DNA of 64,000 nucleotides from Undaria pinnatifida (GCA_012845835.1 JABAKD010000023.1:18648691-18712690); one strand, 5' to 3'; positions 21,301 to 30,837 are shown, counted from the first letter of the stretch. Notes: generated from the sequence alone by a model not told the origin. Numbers and translations are program-made.

Positions 21301-21362
21301 GTTGGGAACAACGAAATGCAACGCGCAAGGCATATATGCGCGTATGGATACACGCGTATTGA
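18315..21362 (+). CDS. Gag-like N-terminal polyprotein region
   Basis: 1015 codons from ATG 49 bp after the 5' LTR. The product is Ser/Pro/Ala-rich with disordered stretches, a long charged coiled-coil segment around residues 510-650 (heptad-like RLTKERRDLERQLQ and following), an Ala-rich region to about residue 770, and an Arg/Gly/Gln-rich tail near residue 910. No enzyme motif is present. Its place between the LTR and the zinc-knuckle region makes it the structural (gag) part. It ends at TGA 21360-21362, overlapping a -1 frame that continues with a helical, capsid-like segment. Length is unusual for Gypsy gag, which is generally much shorter. Confidence 0.7.
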   Translation: MSSANKMGKQSLGKGRDAHRQGVDLSVSVPRTRSQSRAARAQARDAVGRSQGVDPGSSGGSTRGSPTKPTDKTVAGVESRELYRRHEPSSASDQEATSSMMIQNDVSPSSAASSPTPSLAPSDTALSMNMSSPRYVPHSHDGSVASRRTSTDMQHGGSGSPATTSQQTPRARTISSQKASKKPTGVRNFSAQKDSPPRPSARSLADFLPNKSRSRHGSSDGSTQSGQGSQSSRVGVLSSHPIPTPPPMSLPPKYLLDFPVRFMSYRDVAAVKSPEARPSSPPGKGGKGGNDTPPSPVVPPSPEGKGPAPGPVAASSSPTVSAPVAAVRALSELGRPPSESDVADLSMLFSRLGWSHEDRMRAVGFDPNASLVTTAAGPEGAIVPVVVHDGRTQRVKVEPEGVGGAAVAPPVAVTRRRYETDERLARAIQAELNAADAAERAEQEAADEQYARSFGSNSSIDTPVYSDSDSDSGSPTRVAVRVDSVSSEAWPRPVVTTTNRFACLLSPGRSRGRSSRAAKQTNSGLQEEASKSRAKVDHAAAEFAAAKTRLAQASPDLAALEATHRRLTKERRDLERQLQDIAVQRGKARKEERKISQVLAKQVRDQEEQERENKIAYDAIHGNTTDLLRRAVAEERQQKQLLDQAAATTAAATAETNAKRAQREAARVPAVRAADAAGKPILPTREWKPSQRHVEARAGLAREMAASAPSSSVAASSAEAAAEAASSSAAAATAAVRVTSSLATTASTPAVALSAPPIASLPLRPLSVPGENTTTHTTKPAIKPAAEVASDDPVVARMRRQIELYKMVQASCPGMSHQDIQGMALACLGETSSAPPVGGGSSSSPTISMTPVGPAHPPQFSHPQHRTDGPGRGSTNFSRPEGNHQPRGPRDDRFHGQQYGQHHRGARGQGQGFKRCDELGGVAGRVVGGVGDEEGGDNAIAEGFPIAGGVLGGGPSIGEPVTAVASTNSAGRDIAPTVSVLAPPVVHNQPDDYLPSWEQRNATRKAYMRVWIHAY

Positions 21363-22435
21363 TGCCCATACCCCCAATCCCATTCAGTTCTAATAACAAC
21401 GTCTCTGACTTGGTACAGTTCACGTCAGCCTTGCGAGATGCTGTGTCCAGTCTCCGTCTCGCGTGTGATGATTTCCACCCATTATCATGGACAAAAGGGT
21501 GGGAAAAATGCATTGAGCGCCACGTTCTTCGTGCTGTTCGACCCACCGCTCCCCAGGTATCGGCGTTAAAGGGTATGGTGTCAGACGCGTTCTCACAAGG
21601 AGGACGGCTCCAAGATTCTGGACGGTCAGGTCCGGACGTTTTGCAGCACATCATACGTATATTATGTAGACACCTAAGTACCGCGACACCTGCAGCAGTT
21701 ATGCAGGCTTTGCAAAACTTGGTTGTCCCGGCGGGAACACCTTTTAGCACGTACTTGTCTTAGTTGAGGTTGTTGTTGGGAAACGTGCGGTGTGTGGGGA
21801 CTGTTGCTCCAGAAGATGGCACCCTTCAAATAGCCATTAAAACTGGGGTTGACGATCAGTTTGCCGGGTTGGGTGCACAGATATTTGCGGGAAGGAATAT
21901 GCGAACTTTGCCGTTTAGCAGTGTAGATGAGCTCATGGGGTCCTTGGAAGACCTCGCTCTCAACCAGACGCGAGCGACCGCGTCTGTGCGATTGTCAGGA
22001 AGGGTGGCAATGCACAACAATGGTAGTAGGGTATATCACCACGCCTCTCGTGGTAGGCAGTACGGCGGGATAATGTCGGTCGAAGACGAATATTTCGAGG
22101 ACGAGCGTAAGTAATTTAGGCATGTGCATACCATCATGAGGGAACGTGGTGGTTTCGGACGTAATAATAAAGACCCTCCATTTTATGTGCTGTTCAAATC
22201 ACCAGAAGAGCGTGATGCTGCCCGCGCATCATATGGGCCACGCTGTCTAAACTGTGGAGATGAAAGTCATTTCGCCAGAGAATGTCCTGAAAAATTTTTG
22301 AATCGCTCCGAATTAATTAATCCTGCTGTTGGTGATGGTACCCAGGAAGTGGCAGAAAAGAGATGGCGCCGTTGGCAACAGCGCCTGTGTCAATGGGCAC
22401 AGAGACGCCGCGAGAGAAGTCGTATAAATACATGA
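21302..22435 (+). pseudogene. Gag C-terminal (capsid-like and zinc-knuckle) region, interrupted
   Basis: Continues in the -1 frame relative to the upstream gag. It is broken by TAG (21761-21763) and TAA (22112-22114) and closed by TGA (22433-22435). The middle part is alpha-helical and capsid-like. A CCHC zinc knuckle, CLNCGDESHFAREC (about 22240-22282), matches the nucleocapsid C-X2-C-X4-H-X4-C pattern that binds the RNA genome. All stops are in the same frame, so they are point lesions; no slippery heptamer is visible at the frame change. Confidence 0.75.
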
Positions 22436-24496
22436 AATGGCAACGGTAGGTTGGCCCCCGCGCCGGAAGCATTGCGGCCGTCTCTTCCCTTGTTCCCCTC
22501 TGCAGGTGGAGCCAGGAAGCGAGTCGACAAGAAACATAAACTTGCGACGACGAAAAATGGAAATTCGGTCGGAGCTGTATTGCACACTGCAGTTCCTGGC
22601 CAAGAAGCAGGATGCAATCTGTTTAAGAACGGTGAAGGTGGGGATTCAAATTTTAATTGCCTTGCGGGTAGTGATGGAAGTAATTACCCCAGATCTCCGT
22701 CGAGCAATAATTCTGCGTCCTCCCTTTTTACACAACCCGTTGTGTCGGGCACCATATCGAGCTGTGACCGTCCGAACCGTATGGATCACTGGAATAGGCC
22801 CCCAGAAGAAATTCGAGTTCGAAGCGGCGAAGTTAAGCCGAGTGTAGCAGCGGATAGTGAAACCGAATTCGAGTCTATCTCTATTGCTGTAGGGGAAGTA
22901 AGCGCACCCCCTTTGGCTGATCAACCAAAGTTAGGAAGGTACCACGATCAGATGATTAGCGCCAGAGTACTTTCAGGAAGGGGTATGCGTAGCCCAAAAC
23001 GAGTGTGGTGTTGGCCAGGAAAGGGTACACCCAGTGGTGCGCAGGTGAAAAGGACCCCGCCAAGACCTGTACAAAACATGGTTGTTGGTACAAATGAAGT
23101 TCCGGTTCCTGAACCGCGAGAGAAGAACTGTCGAGTTCTAGGAAATCCAAAATTGGGAAGTATATACGAGGAACAATGCGAGCTAAAACCAGACCCAGAC
23201 CAGGTTGGTGCTGTCAATGCATCTGACAAGAGCCCGATTGTTCCCCATGCTGAGACAGGTTCAGCAAGTAGTAAGAATGACAAGGAAAGTGGAGATAAAA
23301 TATTTTCTGACCCTGGAAATGTCCGCAACAGAATTTATGCGTTAAATCAGTCAACAAGGGACGATTCTGATGGTCCTGTTCCCGTGTTCCCTCCGAACCG
23401 TGTGTGTTTGGTGAGAGGAGAACGCGCAGATTATTTATCCGAATTTACCCGGGCAGTGGGCGGAGAGGTAATTCTGGATAAGCGGGATCATACGGCGAAG
23501 ATTTGGCTGTTCGCAGGCAGCAAGGCATTGAGGACACGAGCATGCACAGCACTATTGGATACGGGAAGCCCTGCATCCTTTATCAAGGAAAAGGTATGGC
23601 AGGAAATGCTTGCTTGTGGTTCTGGTTCGGGTGATGGACAGACGAAAATAGCACCAAAAACTTGGGGAGGTTTTCACGGAGTACCATTAATAACCTCTAG
23701 CTATGTGCGTCTAAACATTCAGTTGGAAAATATTAGGAAAACAGATCAAGGGTCGGTTAGGTCCCCGACCGTCTGTTTAGTTGTGTTTGCTCATGTTGTA
23801 CCAGAAGAAGCAATGACGGTGGATGTTTTGCTTGGTAGGGACAGCTGGTCGCACTTCCCTATAAGAAAATATCGAGACGTGAGCGAAACGACAACCATCG
23901 TAACTTTTGTTACCAAAACAAATGAATTGGAATTGAAGGAGGAGCGTTACAGAAAGTGGATCAATAACGCAGTAGGCATGGTGGAACGTAAGGGGAAAGG
24001 TCGTGTGATCGTTCGTGTCGCCAATCGTAATCACAAATTACCGAACGCCATGTCATGGTTGCTGGTAAGCCTCACAAACGTGGATGGTACTGAAGCCGAA
24101 AAAGGGACTTATTATATCCGGTTTGGGTCGGAATGGTTCCCTCAAGAAGCCATCGTTGAGGCAGGTTTATCTGAAATCCCCATACGAAGAGTAAAAGAAG
24201 ATGAATTTCTGGTGAAAAAGGGTATGCGATTAGGAGTGGGTGGTGATCGCCTGGTACAGTGTGATTTAAATAATTCAGCCATCATCCCCAACGACATTCC
24301 GAGAGTAAATGAGGTGGTTGACAGTGGTGGCGGTAACTCGGAAAAGTCGGATGATGAACCACCAGCAGCTGTTCTATCTGGTTTATCTACGGCACAAAAA
24401 CAAGCTTTTTTGAGGTTATGGAGCATAATTCCCATACATTTGAGGGCAATACACTTTGATTTTGAGAAGACCTTATGGACAGCTGGGGACATTTGA
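22436..24496 (+). CDS. Gypsy protease region
   Basis: Open after TGA 22433-22435 to TGA 24494-24496. The aspartic-protease motif LLDTGSPASFI sits near 23552-23584, with a downstream LLGRDSW that fits the second flap/hydrophobic motif of retroviral-type proteases. The protease would cleave the Gag-Pol polyprotein. The N-terminal ~350 residues are poorly conserved and Ser/Asn-rich. The region ends with LSTAQKQAFLRLW, the usual lead-in to RT, after which the frame is lost (+1) before the RT proper. Minus-strand element 2 keeps a related N-terminal part (34553-35317). Confidence 0.8.
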   Translation, partial: NGNGRLAPAPEALRPSLPLFPSAGGARKRVDKKHKLATTKNGNSVGAVLHTAVPGQEAGCNLFKNGEGGDSNFNCLAGSDGSNYPRSPSSNNSASSLFTQPVVSGTISSCDRPNRMDHWNRPPEEIRVRSGEVKPSVAADSETEFESISIAVGEVSAPPLADQPKLGRYHDQMISARVLSGRGMRSPKRVWCWPGKGTPSGAQVKRTPPRPVQNMVVGTNEVPVPEPREKNCRVLGNPKLGSIYEEQCELKPDPDQVGAVNASDKSPIVPHAETGSASSKNDKESGDKIFSDPGNVRNRIYALNQSTRDDSDGPVPVFPPNRVCLVRGERADYLSEFTRAVGGEVILDKRDHTAKIWLFAGSKALRTRACTALLDTGSPASFIKEKVWQEMLACGSGSGDGQTKIAPKTWGGFHGVPLITSSYVRLNIQLENIRKTDQGSVRSPTVCLVVFAHVVPEEAMTVDVLLGRDSWSHFPIRKYRDVSETTTIVTFVTKTNELELKEERYRKWINNAVGMVERKGKGRVIVRVANRNHKLPNAMSWLLVSLTNVDGTEAEKGTYYIRFGSEWFPQEAIVEAGLSEIPIRRVKEDEFLVKKGMRLGVGGDRLVQCDLNNSAIIPNDIPRVNEVVDSGGGNSEKSDDEPPAAVLSGLSTAQKQAFLRLWSIIPIHLRAIHFDFEKTLWTAGDI

Positions 24497-26597
24497 CGCG
24501 TTAGGTGCTCTATTATGCAAGTATGCACATCGATTTTCCAAGCATAGCACGGATTTGGGACATGTCACTGTCGACCCTTTCCGCATTATTTTGAAGAAGG
24601 ATGCACAACCGGTGAGACAACGACCATACAGGCACTCCCCTGTTCTAGCTGCTAAGGTAAAAACGGAGATTGATAAACTGGTGCTGGCCGGAATATTACG
24701 GCGGTCCTATAGTAATTGGACGAGCCCACTAGTGGTCATTGCTAAGGCTGATGGTCGTATTAGGTTGACTTGCAACTACAAACGATTGAACGCACAGTCC
24801 ATAATTCCGGTGATGCCCTTACCCACAGTGGATGATTTATTATCAGACCTTGGCGGAGCCAACGTGTTTAGCACTATGGATTTGGTCAGCGGGTTTTTCC
24901 AGTGTGCCATACACGAGGACTCGATTCCGCTGACGGCTGTGTGTACTCAAAATGGAAATTACGAATGGACGGTTATGCCGATGGGTCTTGCATCCAGTCC
25001 TGGGTGGTTCCAATCAATCATGCTGAGAGTTTGCGATGGATTAGAGCGTGTGCGCTTGTTTATTGATGGCATTGTGTGTTTTTCAAAAAACGGTGCAGAA
25101 CATGTGTGTGACCTTGAGAGATTTTTTGAGAGATTGACAACTTTTGATTTAAAACTAGCACCTAAAAAGGCATTTTTAGGCGCGCGCACGATCAAATTTC
25201 TGGGCCATCGTGTTACGGCTAAGGGAATAGAGCCGGATCCTAGTAAGATGGAAGCAATGACTAAGCTTCCGATGCCTACAAACGTGAGCCAATTACGGTC
25301 ACTGTTGGGTGCTTTGTCGTACTATAGGAAATTTTTGCCACAAATGGCAACTGTTACCAGATCCCTGAACAATCTTTTGAAGAAAGGGGTTAAATTCGCG
25401 TTCACAGTTGAACATGTGGAAATAGTGCAGACCTTATTAAAACGGCTGACAAGTCCAGACGTTTTAGCGTTTCCAGATTTTAAAGCGGCTATATCAGGAG
25501 ATAGACCTTTCCGACTGATAACCGATGCATCAGTCGATGGGTTGGGTGCGGTGATAGAGCAGATGCAACCTGATCAATCCAACAGACCGCTGTGTTTTCT
25601 TAGTAGGAGCACATTGCCGAATGAACGAAACTGGAGCGCAACAGAATTGGAGTGTGCCGCGATTGTGTGGGCAGTCAAGAAGAACCGACAACTGTTTTAT
25701 GGTATTCCTTTTGTTGTGGTGAGTGATCACCAACCGTTGAAAAACCTGGAAAGTTTATCAACAAAGGTTAATAGAGTGCAAAGATGGTTTGATTTTTTGA
25801 GTGCGTATACGTACACCTTTGAGTATAGACCGGGAAAGTCCAATGGCAACGCTGACCTACTGTCGCGGTTACCATTACCTGCCTCAGAAGCTGACAATCA
25901 CCCTGATGTTCGATTATCCGACCCCACAGATATTGATGTTTATCTGATCGGAGCAAGCGGAGTGCAAATTGAGCAGCTGGCAGCGAACCATGACAACCAA
26001 CATCAGTCAGGATACTTGGACCCCGGGTTTATTTTTGCGGTGGGGGAGAGAGAGCTGAGGGCTGCGCCGTTCACTACCATAGAGCAATCGGCTCAAACTT
26101 GGAAGGTGATCCAGAAGGAACGTGCGAGAAGGCTGTCCAAAATAGTAGAACCAAATCGTAGATTCGCTATACCAGATGAGACACCATTGGTGCGACCTAC
26201 GCCAGTAATTAGTGGACAATGGGAGCCAGGGCTGGTATTACATGCTTGTCCTATAACCGAAGAAGGAAGATCTTTATTAGGTTTGGTTGGGAAACAAACT
26301 ATATCGGTGATTAACCCTGAGGATGAAGGAGGTAGTGCCGGAGTAGTAGGTAATCCCGATCCTTCGGATAATAATGAAGAGCTTCCGGAAGAAGAAATTG
26401 ACAGCATAGAAGCGCGGGAGTTCGGTAAAAAATTGCGTGAAAAGACGGCAAGTGAATGGGCTGAAGCACAAATGAAAGACGAATCCGCAAGAATCGCAAT
26501 TGAGCTTTTGCACTCAGGTGCTCCTGTGGGAGAGATCACGGAAGAAACTATACCTGATACAGCAGAAATATCGGAAATCAAGCGGTTGGTCTCATGA
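24456..26597 (+). CDS. Gypsy reverse transcriptase and RNase H, catalytic box mutated
   Basis: RT begins with the FSKHSTDLG and VRQRPYRHSP blocks, then ILRRSYSNWTSPLVVIAKADG, a CNYKRLN segment and DLVSGFFQ (motif A, D about 24882). The catalytic YxDD-type box reads FIDG (25059-25070), where the related minus-strand element has FIDD. RNase H follows, with TDASVDGLGAV, the WSATELECAAIVWA block and SDHQPLKNL, so its acidic residues are present. The frame ends at TGA 26595-26597. The integrase continues in the same frame, so this TGA is a nonsense mutation inside pol. Confidence 0.9.
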   Translation: MILRRPYGQLGTFDALGALLCKYAHRFSKHSTDLGHVTVDPFRIILKKDAQPVRQRPYRHSPVLAAKVKTEIDKLVLAGILRRSYSNWTSPLVVIAKADGRIRLTCNYKRLNAQSIIPVMPLPTVDDLLSDLGGANVFSTMDLVSGFFQCAIHEDSIPLTAVCTQNGNYEWTVMPMGLASSPGWFQSIMLRVCDGLERVRLFIDGIVCFSKNGAEHVCDLERFFERLTTFDLKLAPKKAFLGARTIKFLGHRVTAKGIEPDPSKMEAMTKLPMPTNVSQLRSLLGALSYYRKFLPQMATVTRSLNNLLKKGVKFAFTVEHVEIVQTLLKRLTSPDVLAFPDFKAAISGDRPFRLITDASVDGLGAVIEQMQPDQSNRPLCFLSRSTLPNERNWSATELECAAIVWAVKKNRQLFYGIPFVVVSDHQPLKNLESLSTKVNRVQRWFDFLSAYTYTFEYRPGKSNGNADLLSRLPLPASEADNHPDVRLSDPTDIDVYLIGASGVQIEQLAANHDNQHQSGYLDPGFIFAVGERELRAAPFTTIEQSAQTWKVIQKERARRLSKIVEPNRRFAIPDETPLVRPTPVISGQWEPGLVLHACPITEEGRSLLGLVGKQTISVINPEDEGGSAGVVGNPDPSDNNEELPEEEIDSIEAREFGKKLREKTASEWAEAQMKDESARIAIELLHSGAPVGEITEETIPDTAEISEIKRLVS

Positions 26598-28631
26598 GGG
26601 GAGCTAAAAGAACTTTCAGATGCACGCAAACTTTTAGTGAAACGTTTAACACCGGAACCTGCCCATCATGATGACAGGAATCCTGGACGATTTGAGCGAT
26701 TGTTGGGAGACGAGCCTGTGAGAACCTATGTGCCGCTGTTGCTGAGACCATGGGTTATGGATTGTACTCACAAAGAGGCAGTACATTTGGGTGAGAAGGT
26801 GACCTTGAACATGTTGCAAAGGTATTATTGGTGGATTGGTATGGCGGATAGTGTAAAGTGGTGGATACGGAGATGTTACACGTGTCAAGCGAGAAAAACG
26901 GCACGCAACACCATCCGCTGGCCATTGGTTTCCTTACCACTTCCTACTCGCCCAGGACAGATGATTTCTTTTGATTTATTAGGACCATTGCCAGAGACGG
27001 AGCGAGGCAATACGTATGTGTTATTGATTGTAGATTTATTCAGTAGACATGCAGAAGGGTATGCTATGACAAAGGAAGAGAAAACAGCTCGAGGTTGTGC
27101 TGCCCGAATAGTGGATGACTACATACCGAGATGGGGGTGCCCACACACCTTTTTATCAGATCGAGGTACAGAGTTTATTTCACAAGTAAGTACTGCGGTT
27201 TACCAGACATTGGGAGCTGTCAAGAAGTTTACTAGCTCCTATCATCCACAAACAAACGGAATGGTTGAGAGGTTGAACCATACCCTTTGTCAGATGCTGT
27301 CATATTTAATTGCAGACGATCAAAAGAACTGGGATGATATGTTGATGCACGCAGTAGCTGCACACAACAACAATGTTAGTAGAGGTACGGGTCTAGCTCC
27401 CAACGAAGTGCACATAGGGAGATATCCGAGGTTGCCAATGACTATTTTGGAAGGGCGAGGGGTAAGAGGTCATCAAGGTCTGAAACAAGACCAATTGGAA
27501 TACCTGGAACTCATGAGAGAGAGACAAATTAAGGCATACCAATTAGTGAAGGAGGAAGACCGTCTTACCAAGGCTAGACATGAGGCTGCTAATGAGAACC
27601 TTGAAGAGCTAATAACAAAGCGCCCCAAGTTTGAAGTAGGAGGATGGGTCTGGGTATACGATGATCACAGTACCATATCTGGAGGGGGTAAAAACGTGCT
27701 AAAAACGAGAGAAACGGATTCAAGAAGTAAGAAATTCGCTTTGACCGCAAAATTAGCACAGTGTTGGACCGGTCCTTATAAGATTTCGTTTGTAGGTCCG
27801 GGAACGACTAGTGATGGGAGAAAGGTTGGGCCAAATTTGTTGTTGCTGGAGGTCAGGAAGGACGAGCCCGGCCGAGAAATAAATGCTAGAGTATCTATGT
27901 ATAGGTGCAAAAAGTGTTACAATCCCCACGAGGGCGCAGAAGCACCGAAATTTCTGCCATGGGCAATGAGTAGCTATGTACTTAATAAATATTCTGAGCG
28001 TTCACCGCCTTTCCACCTAACTGCGGAAGACGTCTGTATGGAATTGGACAATTATCGTATCAAGCCCACAACGATTACGAAACATAGGATTTCGAGAGGT
28101 CTAGGAGGAAAGAATGCGGTACAATACTATACTAGTTGGGATGAAGTAACAGTAAAAACTTGGGAACACGAGACGGACCTCGAACAGTACGGTAGTATAG
28201 TGTCGCGGTATTGGGCGGGTGAACCGGTACAAATCGGAGGTGAAAATGCGAAATACCGACGATATAGAGTTCGACTTGCCAAGCGTATGCTAGCGTGTGC
28301 TAAGGGTGAAAGACATGTTGCTAAGGGTTACAAAGTCTGTTGTGATGTTAGGGGAAGGCCAGGAATATATTCACGTGACATCATCGGATCGTATATATAT
28401 TTCAAAACCACTCGTGCAGGTTGGCAGCTGGCCAGAGTGGTGATGGTGGCGGAAGATGCACCGAACAAGGCGCTTCCACACACGATCAAACTTTTGGATT
28501 CAGGAAAGAGATACAATGTCCATTTGTACGAGGATAAGTTGAAAACATTTAGTGAGGAAGTAGGAACTTGGTGTTGGCATGTTCATGAAACCGCTAAGAG
28601 TTGCAAGAAGTTTATTCATGCAGAAGAATGA
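26598..28631 (+). CDS. Gypsy integrase with C-terminal chromodomain and extension
   Basis: Same frame as RT after the TGA. The zinc-binding domain is H-KEAV-H with CYTC (about 26765-26890). The DDE core has FDLLG (D about 26970), SDRGTEF (D about 27158) and MVERLNH (E about 27267). A GPY-like module follows (CWTGPYKI, about 27761), then a chromodomain-like segment (HRISRG...YYTSWDEV...TWEHETDLE, about 28080-28215), the hallmark of chromoviruses and thought to direct integration to marked chromatin. About 130 further residues after it (to FIHAEE) resemble no domain I know but are conserved in element 2. Stop TGA 28629-28631. Confidence 0.9.
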   Translation, partial: GELKELSDARKLLVKRLTPEPAHHDDRNPGRFERLLGDEPVRTYVPLLLRPWVMDCTHKEAVHLGEKVTLNMLQRYYWWIGMADSVKWWIRRCYTCQARKTARNTIRWPLVSLPLPTRPGQMISFDLLGPLPETERGNTYVLLIVDLFSRHAEGYAMTKEEKTARGCAARIVDDYIPRWGCPHTFLSDRGTEFISQVSTAVYQTLGAVKKFTSSYHPQTNGMVERLNHTLCQMLSYLIADDQKNWDDMLMHAVAAHNNNVSRGTGLAPNEVHIGRYPRLPMTILEGRGVRGHQGLKQDQLEYLELMRERQIKAYQLVKEEDRLTKARHEAANENLEELITKRPKFEVGGWVWVYDDHSTISGGGKNVLKTRETDSRSKKFALTAKLAQCWTGPYKISFVGPGTTSDGRKVGPNLLLLEVRKDEPGREINARVSMYRCKKCYNPHEGAEAPKFLPWAMSSYVLNKYSERSPPFHLTAEDVCMELDNYRIKPTTITKHRISRGLGGKNAVQYYTSWDEVTVKTWEHETDLEQYGSIVSRYWAGEPVQIGGENAKYRRYRVRLAKRMLACAKGERHVAKGYKVCCDVRGRPGIYSRDIIGSYIYFKTTRAGWQLARVVMVAEDAPNKALPHTIKLLDSGKRYNVHLYEDKLKTFSEEVGTWCWHVHETAKSCKKFIHAEE

Positions 28632-29104
28632 GTACAAAAGAGAGTCAGAGGGATGGAAATTGAAGTTTTTGGAAGTAACGGTATATTTTTTGGATAATTT
28701 TTAGGATCCATGCTGCAATCAAATCGGTCAATGGTTTAAAATTTTCTCAAAACCAGCCCCGTAGGAGACCCAACCGAAAATTTTGCATTGTTTTGGGATC
28801 AACTAAAATATCGGTCAAGGACTAGCTCAGCCCAGATTAGTTAATGATGTCCTACCGATGATTGCCTTGATTGGCAATCAGTGAGCTTGGCCGTAATTGG
28901 GGAGAATGTGGTGAAAAACAAATTTTTAGCTCGGAAGAGACCTTTTTGAAGTAGAAATTGTTGAGTAAATTTTCTGGTTTCATTATATTAGTGAATTTGA
29001 GTGCTATACTAGTCAAACATTTTGCAGCAATCTCAGACTGGAAGAGTATAATTTCCTTGCACACCTTGTTCTGCGAGAGGTGGCAATGAACTTAGGGGGG
29101 CGAG
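28632..29104 (+). other. Gypsy 3' untranslated region and polypurine tract
   Basis: 473 bp without coding. Contains a 7-bp-stem hairpin (GATTGCC...GGCAATC, about 28859-28878). The purine-rich TTAGGGGGGCGAG at 29092-29104 directly before the 3' LTR is the candidate polypurine tract. Confidence 0.6.
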
Positions 29105-29848
29105 TGTGGTGAGATTGGAAATTTACTAGGAATTAGTATAGAAAAAGGTTCATTTGCGATGAGACTGGAGACAGAAGGTTTCAATTTAGAAGAATTGGAT
29201 GTTTGATTAGGGAAAATGCAATTTCTTCATGAGCAAGAATTCCGGCTATCCTCTTTGTTCAGTTGTATTATGACGGAATTTAGTTCATGAGGAATGACAG
29301 GTTTTACCGAATTAAGGCAGGAAGAGATTAATTATGAACTGAGAGGAACCAACGGGAAAATGTACACTAAAACTCAGTAGTTTGGTGACATTTTCATGGG
29401 TTATTGCACAGAGAAAATAGGATAATCTCAAAGAGAGGAAAGACAAGTGTCAGTTGGAGACGAAAGTAGCAAGGCTAGACAGAGCAAGGACAGAGGAGTC
29501 ACGGGAAGCTTGAGAAGAAGTGAGTCTTTGCTAGTGAAGGTAGTCTATGTAGGCGTTAAGTAACAGTTATCTGAGGAGAGCCTGTTTTTCCTACAGGTAC
29601 TGTTGAAGTACTGCTTTGTGTTGTTGAAAATAGGAAGAGTTATGTAGCAATTTGGAGCAAAATGAGCAAGGAAAACGAGCCACATCGGATCAGTCTCGTC
29701 ACTTCCCTGCTCTCAACCATTTCTGCAGAGACACTAATAAAAGTTAATTTTCCTTGATCTTGAGCCACTGTACCGACACCACGAACATCAGCAACCAGTT
29801 TACACTTCAGCATCAACGAAGGAGTCAGCTAGACTCCATCTCCTTTCA
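29105..29848 (+). repeat. 3' LTR of Gypsy element 1
   Basis: 744 bp; identical by eye to the 5' LTR except for a 12-bp insertion near 29742. Confidence 0.93.
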
Positions 29849-29968
29849 AGGGCCAAACGGTTTTGTATGAGGTTGGACGGCGCGGATATCCTGGGACGGT
29901 GTCTTATCGTCCCCTGAGTTGATTTATTGAACACAACTCGCGAGTTGTGTTTACTGGCTCCCGCTTTT
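29849..29968 (+). repeat. Dispersed repeat R1, copy B, right part
   Basis: Continues 17534 after the Gypsy insertion; begins with the AGGG target duplication and includes the 22-bp palindrome at 29930-29951. A second small hairpin (CGCGGGC..GCCCGC) lies at about 29983-29996. Confidence 0.75.
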
Positions 29969-30031
29969 AGTAATTTAGTTCCGCGGGCGAAGCCCGCTGA
30001 AGTCTTGTGGAAACCCCTGCCGTATGTCTGG

Positions 30032-30720
30032 TGAAAGTGGTTATTGCTGGGCTGATCCTCACTAAATGTGGAGATCTGTGATGCAACGACCGTCACCCAA
30101 ATGAACAGATTCTTCTCTCTCTTGCAGTAGCTCACAGTTCAAGGCACAAGGTTATTTTTATCGTCTTTTTATTATTACTTCTGGATGGATGAGATCGGGG
30201 GACGAGGTGCACTGACAGAGGGGGGGGCGGTGACCCTGCTGCGCGGCGCACTCAGTTGTTCCGAATATACTCTTCCCTAAAGATGGGGTACTCAACGGGT
30301 GCCTCACCTTGCCTAACAAAGCTGTCCCGTGCGAGCAGTCTAGCTTCCAGACATCCTATACTAGCTTCTCATGTCTCCTGCTGTTAGCGACTCTCAGAAT
30401 CAGCTTTATTCTGCAAGGGTATCTACGAGAACACTGTTGTTCGATGGCCTACTGCTGTACAAGTTCCCACATACTCCTGGTAGATCATCTCTTGGTTCCG
30501 TGCTTACCGTAGCTCGGACTCCTTTCTACGCTCACTCAGCTTGTTGTACCGCCCCGTTTTACCACATCTGTTATTTCTAGCCTGTGATTGGCCCATTTAA
30601 ATATAATAACCCCTATTGGAAGATCCACAGAATTCGTACTGAAACCCTTGGCTCCCCAATACTTGAACCAAGTAACCTAGATTCCTTACTAAATCCAAGT
30701 GATTTTCCAATTTCACCACA
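30032..30720 (-). repeat. 3' LTR of Gypsy element 2
   Basis: 689 bp; on the minus strand it begins TGTGGTGAAATTGG. It matches 36320-37008 closely and the solo LTR at 44832-45800 more distantly. Confidence 0.9.
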
Positions 30721-30837
30721 ATAGCCCATCCAAGTTCATTGTCACCTTCTAACAAGGTGTACAATGAAATAACAACGTATTTGGCTGAAATTGCTGCTGT
30801 GTCAACCTATCACGTTGTATAACAATGGCTATTCTTC

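Larger units (their letters stand above)
17535..29848 (+). mobile_element. Ty3/Gypsy chromovirus-type LTR retrotransposon, full length but defective
   Basis: 12,314 bp with 5' LTR 17535-18266, 3' LTR 29105-29848, TG...CA ends and a 4-bp target duplication AGGG. Order is gag, protease, RT, RNase H, integrase, chromodomain, which is the Ty3/Gypsy order. By eye the LTRs differ only by a 12-bp indel (5' lacks AGTTAATTTTCC, present near 29742), so insertion is recent. Yet the coding region has in-frame stops at 21761, 22112, 22433 and 26595, frame changes near 21302-21362 and 24456-24496, and a Gly for the second Asp of the RT catalytic box. It is most likely a defective copy mobilised in trans. 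Confidence 0.92.

Noticed and set aside
21302-21362. Programmed -1 frameshift in gag of Gypsy element 1
   Set aside because: No slippery heptamer, and the downstream frame has further stops; mutation is simpler.
24456-24496. Programmed +1 frameshift between protease and RT
   Set aside because: Cannot be separated from mutation in an element with so many lesions; the matching part of element 2 is deleted.
18315-28631. Alternative genetic code explaining the in-frame stops
   Set aside because: TAG, TAA and TGA all occur as interruptions, and the intact gene at 58-61 kb and other exons use normal stops.
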